64,000 nucleotides of DNA from Apostichopus japonicus. Lineage: Eukaryota > Echinodermata > Holothuroidea > Aspidochirotida > Stichopodidae. A model generated the notes under the pieces. That model was not told the origin of the DNA. It made no database searches and worked only from the letters and a program-made list of their open reading frames with translations. The DNA lies in the NCBI RefSeq assembly GCF_037975245.1, contig NC_092571.1:669501-733500 (forward strand). The letters run 5' to 3'. Of the stretch, positions 9,101-19,100 are shown one piece after another (position 1 is the first letter of the stretch; each line of letters opens with the position of its first letter). A program made the position numbers and the translations under genes.

Positions 9101-10969
9101 AATGTTTGGCTTTTCATCATCATTGTCATCATCACAAGTTTCCTCCTCCATGAAGTGTAGATGCAAATAAATGGCTGTTAAAGGAAGTCCTACTTTAACT
9201 TGTTTGAGCTCTTAATTCAGCCTGGTTGCATCGGCCTGGTTGCATCACCAATCCTGTTCTTCTGTAGTTTGCATTAGAGTATAGCACTGCAAAATGTTTG
9301 AGGTTCTTGTTTAGATTTCAGATGTTGAAACTTTGTATGAATGAAGCAGCTTCATGTTCTTAGTTGCTATTTGCTGTTGATAGTTACCTTACTCAATGTG
9401 CTAATCACTGTTCTGTAAGTACAATTCTCTCCACCGCAGGCCTGATAAATTGATGATACAGTACCTCTTCAGCAATATAACTCATTTAGAAATGTAGTAA
9501 TAACAGTTATCATTGTTTTCAGCATTGCTTGTCCGGTTGGCAGTGTTCCAAACCCTCTTTGATGCCAACAGCAGGATGCTTGGATATTAAAAGCTCACTT
9601 GGCTCAACTGCTGTCAGGTCAAATGTTAACCCTGAGGTGAGAATTTATGATTCATTAGTTATACTTAGAATATCAGATTCTCCTCCCTAAACTGATAAAA
9701 GCAATAAATTGTTACCACTGTAATTCACAATTGATGTCTTTCATGGATCCTACATTGATTCTCCAACTATGGATATTTTCTGTACGAACAATGCCAAAAA
9801 AATTTGCAAGTGTCATGTGTGTTAAAGAGCAATAGTAGCTTAAAAAGGGATTAAAATCTTGTGAAAACTGTTGTAGGTCTGTTACTCACAGATGGTGAAT
9901 TAATAAGTAATCTGTCACCTGTTCCATGTTCTATCAACATCAGTTATGTGTTTGTTACCCATAGAATGATAGGTGGTGCTAAGTTAACAGTCACCTGGAA
10001 GTGGGGGGGGGGGGTGGCATCTGAGAACACTGAACCCTGTCTCAGTCAGATTATCCCCCTTATAATTTCAAGCCATGTAAATAAAGCAAACAAACTCTGG
10101 CAATAAAAATTTGCTGATTATCTCTTAAACATTCATACAGAATAAACAATTAAGAAATATAATTACAGGTTGATGCTGTAAATAAGACAGGAAGGCCCAC
10201 TAGAGTATTAGGATGATGCTGTAGATAATGAAGGCCCACCAAAGTATGAGGCTGATGCTGTAGATAATGAAGGCCCACCAAAGTATGAGGCTGATGCTTT
10301 ACATAAAATTGGAAGGCCCACCAGAGTATTAGGTTGATGCTGTAGATAAGAATGGAAGGCCCACCAGAGTATTAGGTTGATGCTGTAGATAAGGAAAGCC
10401 CACCAGAGTATTAGGATGATGCTGTAGATAATGAAGGCCCACCAAAGTATGAGGCTGATGCTTTACATAAGAATGGAAGGCCCACCAGAGTATTAGGTTG
10501 ATGCTGTAGATAAGAATGGAAGGCCCACCAGAGTATTATGTTGATGCTGTAAAGACAGGAAGGCTCACCAGAGTATTAGGGTTAATTATAAGGTAATCAA
10601 CTATTTAATATTCAGGCAATTCTGTAAAGAATTGGACTAGCCATAATATTAAATGAACTAAAAGACTTGGTACAGTGTTCAGCAATTTTGAAGAGCACAT
10701 GAGTGGTTCTGAAATTAGAAAAGCCATTTGCGCAGACGTGTAAATGAGATGAAATGTCTTCATTAGGTTGTGACATTCTTGCTTCAGAATTTAATCTGTT
10801 CTTTTGGTCGTTTCCATCTGTCCAATGTTTGTCTTTATTTTTCTGCTAGATTGAAAACCTGCCACCAGAAACACACACAGCTGGAAGAGTTTCTCGTAAA
10901 ACCCAAGAGTTGATGAACAAGTCCATTGCATTACAGCTCTATTGTCATAAACAAGCAGGAATGCATTAA
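3..10969 (+). CDS. MIIP: MIIP-like protein, 3' part of gene (7 exons joined)
   Basis: The joined exons are 3-125, 1469-1689, 4211-4290, 5259-5394, 6094-6190, 9523-9636 and 10850-10969. Every junction is GT-AG and keeps one frame: 41 codons in the first piece, then 768 bases including the stop, so at least 296 residues. Vertebrate MIIP is about 390 residues, so roughly the N-terminal quarter is missing at the left edge. Diagnostic stretches recalled from human MIIP are LGYDWIAG (exon 2), NNRLFPVP (exon 4), HRRRSFDPTDS (exon 5) and HCLSGW (exon 6). In vertebrates the protein restrains cell migration and invasion and is reported to bind IGFBP2 and HDAC6. It has no known enzymatic activity, and its role here is unknown. 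The gene converges on the Eph receptor gene, with 1.9 kb between the stops. The assignment rests on motif order and exon phase; no alignment was run. Confidence 0.85.
126..1468 (+). other. MIIP: Intron in MIIP-like gene with a 35-bp minisatellite
   Basis: GT-AG intron of 1.3 kb. Nearly half is the tandem array at 598-1200. I see no other gene. A GGTACAAATCC-like string near 480-500 (minus sense) weakly resembles a tRNA T-arm but has no partner structure. Confidence 0.7.
598..1200 (+). repeat. 35-bp minisatellite, block 1
   Basis: About 17 head-to-tail copies of a 34-36 bp unit built on TACAAGTAGAACAAAACACT followed by GGATTATCAAGGT. Single-base insertions (GG or GGG before TTATAC) and substitutions separate the copies. 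The same family reappears at 1992-2293. Confidence 0.93.
1469..1689 (+). CDS. MIIP: MIIP-like exon with the LGYDWIAG core
   Basis: The acceptor is TTTTATTAG|ACA and the donor GATGA|GTAAGT. The exon enters in phase 0 and leaves in phase 2. It encodes PSRVAFVER, then LLGYDWIAGVLES and DEFFKEICHFRRTHRGQC, the most conserved block of MIIP. It lies between two minisatellite zones (598-1200 and 1846-2925). Coding identity is clear from the tryptophan/aspartate core. Confidence 0.9.
1846..1991 (+). repeat. 57-bp minisatellite, block 1
   Basis: About 2.5 copies of the unit that includes GAGTATTACTGTACAATACA and GGCATCATCTGTGTTCCTAC. The block stops abruptly at 1991, where 35-bp-family sequence begins. 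Confidence 0.9.
1992..2293 (+). repeat. 35-bp minisatellite, block 2, inside the 57-bp array
   Basis: Eight to nine copies of the same unit as 598-1200, placed between two blocks of the 57-bp family. The junctions are sharp (CCTACATT|CTGGATTATC on the left, TTATAC|TGTGATATAC on the right). Confidence 0.9.
2294..2925 (+). repeat. 57-bp minisatellite, block 2, with 171-bp higher order
   Basis: About 11 copies of the 57-bp unit. Variants run in a fixed order of three (TTGAG...CTCAAGTGGTGGAATC, ATTCAG...CTCAGATGG, ATTCAG...CTCTTAGATGG) that recurs every 171 bp. The period is divisible by three, so several frames stay open over ~190-214 codons. These are array artefacts, not proteins. Confidence 0.93.
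4211..4290 (+). CDS. MIIP: MIIP-like short linker exon
   Basis: A strong pyrimidine tract and CAG precede 4211, and the donor AAAT|GTAAGT follows 4290. The 80 bases enter in phase 2 and leave in phase 1, exactly as the neighbouring exons require. The peptide (SLPQRDPVVQESSELPGDVG...) is acidic and poorly conserved, like the linker at this point in vertebrate MIIP. Support comes from phase and splice sites more than from residues. Confidence 0.8.
4291..5258 (+). other. MIIP: Intron in MIIP-like gene
   Basis: A 968-base GT-AG intron. It contains one copy of a dispersed sequence (4650-4800) also found at 14200-14340. No gene is seen. Confidence 0.7.
4650..4800 (+). repeat. Dispersed repeat family B, copy 1
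   Basis: Shares CAAATTGCTATACAAGT, AGCAGTG..TTG.ACAGGAACCAAA, CCTTCAAAACTGC.ACA and a following ATTCCC with 14200-14340, same orientation. Identity is patchy, with indels, as for old interspersed copies. No terminal repeats were recognised. Confidence 0.65.
5259..5394 (+). CDS. MIIP: MIIP-like exon with the NNRLFPVP motif
   Basis: The acceptor is GATGACAG|GTGTTC and the donor ACATCAG|GTAGGT. The exon enters in phase 1 and leaves in phase 2. It encodes VHNYTVNNRLFPVPLNEA and a later CAVC pair. As recalled, human MIIP has a CxxC before the RLFPVP motif and a second CxxC after it. Here the first pair reads CVHN across the splice junction, so one cysteine is missing while the second pair is kept. 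Confidence 0.9.
5395..6093 (+). other. MIIP: Intron in MIIP-like gene, mostly tandem repeat
   Basis: A 699-base intron. About 500 bases are tandem repeats: a 28-bp array (5590-5712) and an array ending at the exon itself (5720-6130). Confidence 0.8.
5590..5712 (+). repeat. 28-bp tandem repeat
   Basis: Four copies, starting near 5600, 5628, 5656 and 5684, of AATAG..TAGAACTAAGAA plus GTGTTCTGC. The last copy is divergent. Confidence 0.9.
5720..6130 (+). repeat. ~80-bp array containing copies of a splice acceptor and exon start
   Basis: Copies of TTTCTTGATCAG followed by (AG)TCAGCA.ACCCA.ATC and ACTAGTCTCTCCATACC begin at 5922, 6001 and 6082 (periods 79 and 81). Shorter, more diverged pieces (CTCTCCATA..GAGTCA and similar) extend left to about 5720. 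The last copy is the real acceptor and the first ~30 codon bases of exon 6094-6190. Confidence 0.9.
6094..6190 (+). CDS. MIIP: MIIP-like exon with the HRRRSFD motif
   Basis: The acceptor is TTTCTTGATCAG|AGTCAGC and the donor CTCAAAG|GTATGG. The 97 bases enter in phase 2 and leave in phase 0. The peptide (VSIPKSTLVSPYRV, then RSHRRRSFDPTDS) matches the vertebrate VSIPLS...HRRKSFDASD block. The acceptor and first ~30 coding bases also occur as upstream tandem copies at about 5922 and 6001. Only the last copy continues into the conserved HRRRSFD codons. Confidence 0.88.
6191..9522 (+). other. MIIP: Intron in MIIP-like gene with a long 58-bp array
   Basis: A 3.3-kb intron. The array fills 6800-8080. 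The flanks (6191-6799 and 8081-9522) are unique AT-rich sequence without a supported gene. Confidence 0.7.
6800..8080 (+). repeat. 58-bp minisatellite, about 22 copies
   Basis: The unit is CAGCTTAGGACACTCTTC, then .TCATTGGCATAAGTGGTACT, then CTTGTTAGTAGCAACAACA. Copies vary in length (about 53-61 bp) through AAC/AGC triplet gain or loss and an occasional TACTTAGC insert. A GGTGTAAGTGGT variant alternates irregularly with GGCATAAGTGGT. Confidence 0.95.
9523..9636 (+). CDS. MIIP: MIIP-like exon with the HCLSGW motif
   Basis: The acceptor is TTGTTTTCAG|CATTGC and the donor CCTGAG|GTGAGA. The exon is 114 bases, 38 codons, phase 0 at both ends. It begins HCLSGWQCSKPSLMP, matching the vertebrate HCLLGWD block directly after the SFD motif of the previous exon. 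The rest is serine/threonine-rich and low in conservation. The intron before it is 3.3 kb and holds the 58-bp array. Confidence 0.88.
9637..10849 (+). other. MIIP: Last intron of MIIP-like gene
   Basis: A 1.2-kb GT-AG intron. It contains an 11-12 base G run near 10002-10013 and the 43-bp array (10169-10581). No gene is seen. Confidence 0.7.
10169..10581 (+). repeat. ~43-bp tandem repeat
   Basis: About ten copies of GTTGATGCTGTAGATAAGAA followed by TGGAAGGCCCACCAGAGTAT and TAG. Copies differ by loss of the GAATG stretch (about 38-43 bp) and by G/A changes. Confidence 0.92.
10850..10969 (+). CDS. MIIP: MIIP-like terminal exon
   Basis: The acceptor TTTTTCTGCTAG|ATTGAA opens a phase-0 frame of 39 codons (IENLPPETHTAGRVSRKTQE...) that ends at TAA 10967-10969. 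The tail has no strong family motif, as expected for the variable MIIP C-terminus. It is supported by phase, a good acceptor and the lack of a better frame. The first AATAAA downstream is at 11355. Confidence 0.65.
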   Translation: MENLPPETHTAGRVSRKTQELMNKSIALQLYCHKQAGMH

Positions 10970-12871
10970 GTTCCAAAAGTGTTTTTATTGGGATCCTATG
11001 AAAATGATGAAATGTTCTGATATAAGAAAGCTACTTCGAACCACTTCTTTACAAAGACCAATGAAGAGACAATATGCCATATCGCATTTTCAAAACTTTT
11101 ATTTTGCATCCTTTTAGCATTGAAAAGAAATAACTTTATCATCTTTCACAAAAAGATTCTGACTCCTCTTTTTACACCTCATTGTTCCTAGTTACAGATA
11201 ATTCTTTATATACATGGTAGATTAAAATATTTCCCTGTTAAATTTACAGCTTCCAGCATTTCTAGAGTGCAAATGGAAGAAGGAACAACGAATCCTTGGT
11301 CTGCTGCTACATTTAACAAAACTACAAGAAATAAAGGTGCAGTGGTTTATACACAATAAAGATAATTTGTGCTTCCATACGTGCCTTACTCGAAAAAAAG
11401 AAAAGAGAAGTATAAATGTTTGTTGGAGTTGAAATTATGTACATGAAATGTCAGAGACTTTTGAAAGTTGTCAATATGACATCCACATGATTGCATATCA
11501 TATACTTTACTGGATGTAAGAGAAGCAATGGCAGCTTTTATGGTTCACATTCCCCACTACTACTACTACTTGACAAATGTATGCCTTGCTGCATTTTTTT
11601 TACAGGTTATTTCTCAGTGAGTTTGCTAAATTACTCAAATCTATACCTACAGTTGGTATTGCTTTTAGCAAAAACTGCCAAGGTATTTTTCACCTTCTAG
11701 TGACACTAAGATCTCCCAAAAGTTCAGATTTTGTCCAACATTAAAAGAGAGCTGAGGTTTCCCACTCCTGTAATATTTTATTAACAAACAATAAGTTTAA
11801 TTGTTGTTTATATATAAATTATACATGATTCTTTGTGCCTTGCTCTCCGTGATTGTCTATGTTACATTTCTTTGATATTAATTTTATTGGAATAAATAAA
11901 TTTGTATAAACCTATTGAAACTTTTGCAAAATTACATGAAGAATGATTGTCGATAAACACGTCTCCCTTTTTTCTTTTTCTTTTTTCCTTGAATGATTAA
12001 TCAGTTAATTTTAAAATGGCAAGAGGCACCTTTTGATTTAATTATCAACACCACAAATGATTGCCCTACCATTACATAATGTCAGAGACTTATCTTAAAG
12101 TGCAACAATAGTGAATATTCTTCAATGTGATGGTCATTACTTCTTCCAGGTTTTGATGTATGGAACCTTAAGAATGTAATGCCCAACCTGTAGGACAATC
12201 TTTTACCTTTGTACACAATCAATGGCATCTCTGGGGCGTCATGTAGAGGCTCCTAGGTGTCTCACTTCATTTCCTCTTGGCTCAAAATTTTCTATTTTAA
12301 TACAATTCATATGACTTCTCAAAATGATATTATACCTGCCCAAAAGTTGCTTGAATTAAATATTTACTAAAGATTTAACCAGGAATACTACTCTGGCCTT
12401 ACTGTCTATGTAAATGAGATGTTAAACCTTAAATTTATCCAATATGTTAACCACCTTTGCTAACATATACTTACACTGCAAACCTTGGTATTTATTATAG
12501 TACTGCAAAAAAAAAAAAAAAATATCTGGAAATACAAAATGCCATCGCATAAAGTTGTCTTTTTCATTCCGTTGTTTGCTAATTCTATTTGCCAAAGCAA
12601 TGAACACCAGACCACAATGGGGCACTGTACTGGCTAGACAGGAAGCCATTTGATGTACTCACAACTTCTGCTCTCTCTAGCAACTGAACATCTTTTTCTT
12701 TCACAAATGTTGGCATTGTGCAGACATGATGATCATCATAGAGAGCTGTACGGCCAATTCACTTCACATATCCTGCAAGTAACCACACTTTACACATCAG
12801 CAGTGGCAGCACCAGCAGTGTTTTGGTTCAGATAAAGCCCAGGGCAGTAGACACTTCCAGAGAGCCAGCTC
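10970..12871. other. Convergent intergenic region with 3' UTRs
   Basis: This is the space between the MIIP-like stop (+) and the Eph stop (-). Candidate poly(A) signals on the + strand are AATAAA at 11355, 11891 and 11895. Minus-strand AATAAA (TTTATT as written) occurs at 11777, 11883 and 12491. The two 3' UTRs could therefore abut or overlap near 11.8-11.9 kb. A run of A lies near 12507-12523. I see no other gene here. Confidence 0.5.
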
Positions 12872-13127
12872 TCAGACCAAGGTTTCTGCTGCTTGCTCCA
12901 GTTGTGCTCTGATGGAGTGGATTCCTTTCATAATTTTCTTTTGATGACCAACTAAAGTGACCCCAAGGCGTGGAAGGTCACTCTGTGACAGCATTGCTAT
13001 ATCTTCCAGTCTGACATATCCAGCTTCCGTAAAAGAATCTTTATATCTGTTCATCTTCAAGCTCTCCAACCATTCGTCAACTGAATGCACTTCAGTGATG
13101 TCAGTCAAGCCGTTCATGGGTAATGTT
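12872..13127 (-). CDS. Eph terminal exon: SAM domain and PDZ-type tail
   Basis: With the acceptor TTTTCTGATCATCAG|AACATT the exon is 256 bases, entering in phase 2, and ends at TGA (12872-12874). It encodes [35 protein letters not shown] and [20 protein letters not shown], a full SAM domain of the Eph type. The last residues are AAETLV; T-x-V-COOH is a class I PDZ ligand. As recalled, vertebrate Eph genes split the SAM domain over two exons; here it is in one. The acceptor choice is the least certain point. Confidence 0.9.
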
Positions 13128-16100
13128 CTGATGATCAGAAAAGAAGCTGTTGTTTGCAATATGCAACAAGTGCGGTCCTCTCATTCTGTGAGGGCATGAA
13201 AAACTTCCCTATGGCATTACGTAACATATATACCTAGCCAAAAGAGAATTTTGGCGAGTAACAACTACATTTCTTAATTTTGTTGAGGCCTCTTGCACTT
13301 GAATAAATCATATTTTCAAGTCAGCTACTGCTTGTATTCCATTAAAACATATAAATGTACCCTACACCTCCCTACTACTGATGCTTGCACCCTGATTTTG
13401 ACCTCAAATGATGTTCAACCTCCTCAGAAAGCTATGAGTTTCTTCTACTCATTATGGCACATAAACATACTAAATATGAAGTTCATTCACCTAACAATTT
13501 TTGAGTTATCAAGCTTACAATGTTTTCAGACTTTGACTTCCACCCACCATTTAGTTCTGTAATTATCCTGTTAACAAGCCAAGGCATCACACAGAAGCCA
13601 TCACAATCACAGATTCCTATTGCCCCTGACAAGGAAATCAGTATTCAGCAATTACTGCAGAAGTGATAAAAGTTATAGTCCAGTGTACTTTTGCTTGATT
13701 TTTTATTCCATTAAAGTATTTATTCCATGAAAGGATTTCAGAAAGTCTTTTTTCATGCTGTGCTTCCTTGCAACATTACAAAAACATATTTTATTAATTC
13801 TTTGCATGTTACCCTGTGACCAGATACATACTCATTTTTGGCTAGGCACCTCAAGGCATTTGGATTCCTGATGAGACGGTCTAGTGTTGAGACAATGGTA
13901 GAGAAAGTTGGCCTGTGATTCCGCTCTCGTTGCCAACAGTCCAACATGAGTTGATGTATAGCTTCTGGACAGTCCATAGGAGGAGGTAAACGGTAGCCCT
14001 TCTCGACAGCCTTAATAACCTGCAATAAAGAGATGGCATTGCATGACTAAGGTGGGTATCATAAGATTACTGGGGAAAGGTGACTTCAGTACAGTGTAGG
14101 TGGTTGATCTTAAGTATATATATGAATTGTCAAGACTTGTCAGGGTTACATGCACAAGTTATAAGAAACATGCCAAATGGGAATAATCTGGTATTGCATC
14201 GTAAAAGCCATGCAAAGTGGTCAAATTGCTATACAAGTCCACAGATTTACAGCAGTGCTTTGCACAGGAACCAAATTTTTTTAAAGGGACCTTCAAAAAC
14301 TGCTACACAAAAATGTGAACATTAAATTATTCCCAGACGGGAGTTCATATATTTTTGAATATTGATAAGTTGCCTGACTAATTACATCTTGGTTGGGCCA
14401 GTTCCAGTATGGTCTCTCTCCATAAGACATTATTTCCCACATGACAATACCAAGACTCCATACATCACTCGCAGAGGTGAATTTCTTATAGGCAATGGCT
14501 TCAGGGGCGGTCCATCTGATGGGAATTTTGCCACCCTAACAGAAAAAGAAACGAAAAAAGTACATTAACATTGGTGTTATTGAATAACCATAAGTTGCTT
14601 CCATTTTAATACATTTCCATCTTCTCCATATACACCTGGTCAGAACACTACATATAAATTATTCGAGACAGGGATATCTTAATGAGACAGAATTTCTTAC
14701 ATAGTGTTTTCTATAGAGCAATGTCTATAATGTTCCCTTAAGACTGAATGCAGTGCAGGCCTAAATCAATTGTTTAACAATTCCAGTAACTTCATATTAC
14801 GAGCAGAACAGCAGGGGAGTTGATTTGAACATAGCAAGAGATGTTGATCTTACCTTAGTCTCATAGGCTCCATCAACCTCTTTCCTCCTTGAAAGCCCAA
14901 AGTCCGCCACTTTACAGACAAGATGTTCATTAACAAGGATGTTCCTGGCAGCCAGATCACGATGGACGTAGTTCATTTCAGAGAGATAGCGCATTCCTGA
15001 TGCAACACCTCGCATCATACCTAGCAGCTGCGTAATGGTAAATCTACCATCGTTCTCCTAAGTAAAGATCAACAATTACATTTTAATGCCTAAATTAAAC
15101 TTGTGTATTCAATCTAAACCCTCGATTGCCATAGTCAGTCTCTCAGCGTTTCACACTTTTCAAGGTCCCATTTATTGCAAAAGGGAGTCTTATCTGATTC
15201 ATACAGAGGGAATCAAAATTCGTTATCACCATTTTTGAAGTAAAAATTGCTCATCTACTCACCCTTAAAAATTTATCCAGAGAGCCATTCTCCATAAATT
15301 CTGTCACAATCATTGCTGGTCTTGTTTTGGTGACAACACCCAGTAGTCTGATTACATTCGGGTCATCAAACTGACCCATGATCGATGCTTCTGCCAAAAA
15401 GTCTGCCCGGTCTTTATCAGTAGCTCCAGTTTTAAGGGTCTTGACAGCCACATTTCTGGTGGTTTTATCTGGCATCCATATGATTCCACTGCAAACGTCT
15501 CCAAATTCACCTTAATTGGAAGAGTAAACTAAAATATCAATCTATGAGACAGACATTTGGACAAGTATTGCAAGTGGTGTTTCTGGGTAACAAAGCTCAA
15601 CAGGCATGTACAGCATATCTTATTTTTGAGACAATTTCCAATTTTTTTTCTATTCTTCTTGAAAACATTTTCAAAACGAGGCCAAACTTTGCAGTGTTCC
15701 ATGATTCAATGGTCTGAAGAGGGTTAATCTGATCCAGCTGTTCTTTCTACGTATTAAGCTGATAACACCTGCGTTGTTCAACATATGTGCACTATGCATC
15801 CTGTCACCATGTGATTTTGTATTCTTGTAGTAGTAGTAATATTGCACTGATTAACAGCCTAGTCTGATCCAGAGTAAGCAATGTTTGCATAGGGAGTTTT
15901 CTCAAATACCAAATTGTCAGCTGATCCTTGAGGCATACACGATCATTTCCCAATCCTCAATCTTTCATATTCTTTAGACCCCAAAACTAAATGCAAATTG
16001 GCTTGATGCATGAATTTATCATTCCCTAAGTTTTCTTGTTGGAAATGGCACTAGCAAAAGTACTAAAGAGTTAGGCTGGGGCTGGAAACAGTGTAAGTTC

Positions 16101-19100
16101 AGTCTCTGCCACATAGTGAAGGACACAGAAACTCAACTATTATCTCAAGCTTTATATGTTAGAAACTTCAGTGGTGAACAAATCCCCAAACGACTAAGAA
16201 ACTCTTGCTTCATTTGGCAGCTATTTTAGTTTACCAACCATGTCTTGAAGATGTCTGTGATGTCCCAGTGCCACTAGGCTTTGCTACCTTCGTCTTCATT
16301 TTCCTTGCATATTTTCAAGGTAGAAATGTTAAACAGTGAGGACACTGCAACAAATGCCATCATTCAGACACTCAAGAGTTTAATATTTCAAACTCCTCCA
16401 TTTGCAAAAGTCTTTTCCATTTGAGAAAATAAACTTTGTAATAAATAAGACTAAGACCAAAAATGGAAGCTTTGATTTCTCTAAACAAGGTATTTCTTAG
16501 CTGTTTTGGTGATGTTGTTTATCACAATTATCACTTCTCATAGATCAATGATATTGGTTGGGTTTGTATCTTCTTTAATTACAAGCCTTTCTGTGACCGG
16601 TGACTTGTTGTGAAATTTAATTTTGTAATGTAGCAATTATTAAGATGGGATGTGTCCTTGATGCTTGGACATTCATCAACAAAATTTTATTTTGATTCTT
16701 TTGTTACATGGAAGGCTGTTGGGAATCTACTGTTTGCTCACATACCATTCATATAGAGGTCGGAGGGGGGGGAGGGGGGGGTACAGAAAGTACAGGATCT
16801 TACCTCCACCAATAACATCTAAGATCCTGATACAGCTGGAATCAATCTCTGACGTAAACTCCTTGACAGCCTCATCAGGATTCTCATAGGTGGACGGATC
16901 AACATAAGCCCGAACTTTAGTGATATGGGGAAGCAGGACAGCTGTAAGGGATCCAAAACAATACAAGTTACATCCTACAGTACATCATAGAACATTATTA
17001 ATATTACAGCTGGAGGTAATACATTCATTGTGCAAGCTTAATTTAACCACAGTTTTGTGATGTCATAGTATCTAATCCATACAACCATATAATCATCACC
17101 CCACAGAGACCTCCTTTTGACAACCTGTACTCTTACATGAAGCTGCCACACTTTGAAATTTATTCTCTCATTACAGCTAGTATTTCATAATAGTAAAGCT
17201 GTTATTATATAGAAAGGTAGAACATGGAGAACTTCACAGGTAAGTATCCCTGCTGCAAGCCTACCCCTTCTCTATGATTGTTATTTAAAACTGACACAGA
17301 AGTCACAGCCATACGTGACTCTTATCAAAATGCCTGCAAAAAGCCACATCTTTCTGCCAACAAAATAAAGGCAACAATTTGCCTATAACAGTAAGATCAA
17401 TGGGGAGATATGAATACATTTTTGTGAGAAAATGAAATTCTGATGAAACTCTGATGTGCTATTTCAGTAATATTGATTATATTTGTTACATTAGCCATCT
17501 ATAGGATGCCACAAATGGAGCAATTTTTGAAGGAACCTATCAAAGACACATAATTAATGTAGTACTGATGACAATTTCAGTGTACTGGACATAAATGATA
17601 ACATTTCCTTTGACCATGACAGTCTTGTTAAACATTTACAAAGGTATTTCTATAGTTACAACAACACCTGAGACATTGATATCACGTGATAAGATAATGT
17701 AGTCAGAATTGTGGAAATTCCTTCTTTTCAATGAGAACTGGCCTACTTTCCTCCAACACTATTATTCTACTACAGATGGTGCAGATTGCAATTGAACTTT
17801 TATCGTAAAAACACCTTAATCAGTCAAAGATACCAACAACCATTCTCCATAATGAGGCCAGATATCAATAACAAAGAATACTAGCAACAAATCTGCTGCT
17901 ACAACTCATTGCCACACTCACATGCAAAAATAATAAAACTACAACATTTTGTGAATCTAGACATGAAGAAATAACCAATAGATATTTGCAGATGGTGTTT
18001 ATGTCTGACCAAGGCAGTGTTCTATCATGAAGTTAATCTCAGTTAATCAATAAATCTATTTTCTTTAAGATCTTTTAAAGATCGGGGCCTCCCTACCCCC
18101 AATTGAGTCATCATTTTATTCAAAATAAAACTTTCTTTCCCACTACTCTCGCAATTCTATACATTTTACCTTCCATCTATGCCAGTCAACGACCTCAGCA
18201 ACATTTCACAAATTCTTTTATTTTTCAATGACGCTTTGTATTTGTAGTTAGAAAAAACCATCCACTTTAAAATCATCTTTTGGAATTTGAATTTTCAAAA
18301 TAGCAGGAGGGAGAGTTTACTGAATGACTAATAGGACACAGTTGAATCTGATCCCAGACATAGAAACTTCATTCAATTGGCTACAAAACTCAAAATAGTG
18401 GATGAGGGGAACTGAACACCAGGAACACTGCATTCAAAGCTACATCATTTGAACTGCCAATCATAATTTAATTACAACTTGAACCTAGTAGCATATTGCC
18501 AGCAGTCCATTAAGCAATGAAAATGTTTCTTGTCATTTTATTAATCCCTGACTGTAGATATGTTCTATGGGTCACCTCAACAATATGACAATGTCATTTA
18601 TCTGCAACTGTAAATATATTTTATGGGTCACCTCAACAATATGACAATGTCATTTATCTGCAACTGTAAATATGGTTTATGGGTCACCTCAACAATATGA
18701 CAATGTCATTGTATCTAACTGTAGATATGTTCAATGGGTCACCTCAACAATATGAGTGCACATGAAATAAAGCACTGGCATACATCAGCGAGTGAATGGT
18801 CATTATTCCATATTTGCAGATGTAACCTTATTGTAGTGACTTTATCAACACCATTTCACTGCATTGAGATTGCCTTCAGTGGTGAGAGCTACAAAGGCAG
18901 TCTGATCAGAAACATAGAGAAATGACTTACGTTCTCCATTCAGTCCATTGGAGTAAACCAATGTTCCATCTTCCATCGTTGGCATTTCTTTATTTCTATG
19001 GGTAGAAATCAAGAGATGTAAATAGTTAAACATAATCACAATAGTAAGCCTGAAATGTATCTCACTGGAAATGATGCATAGCTCAAGGACCTTTCCAAAC

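Noticed and set aside
11252-11335. Possible extra MIIP-like exon after AATTTACAG
   Set aside because: The previous exon already ends in a stop, and the peptide shows no family motif.
12507-12523. Run of A in the intergenic region as a retrocopy tail
   Set aside because: No upstream coding remnant or target-site duplication; long homopolymers are common across this window.
16060-16130. GTTCAGTCTC string resembling a B box
   Set aside because: Weak match, no matching A box at the right distance, no pairing arms.
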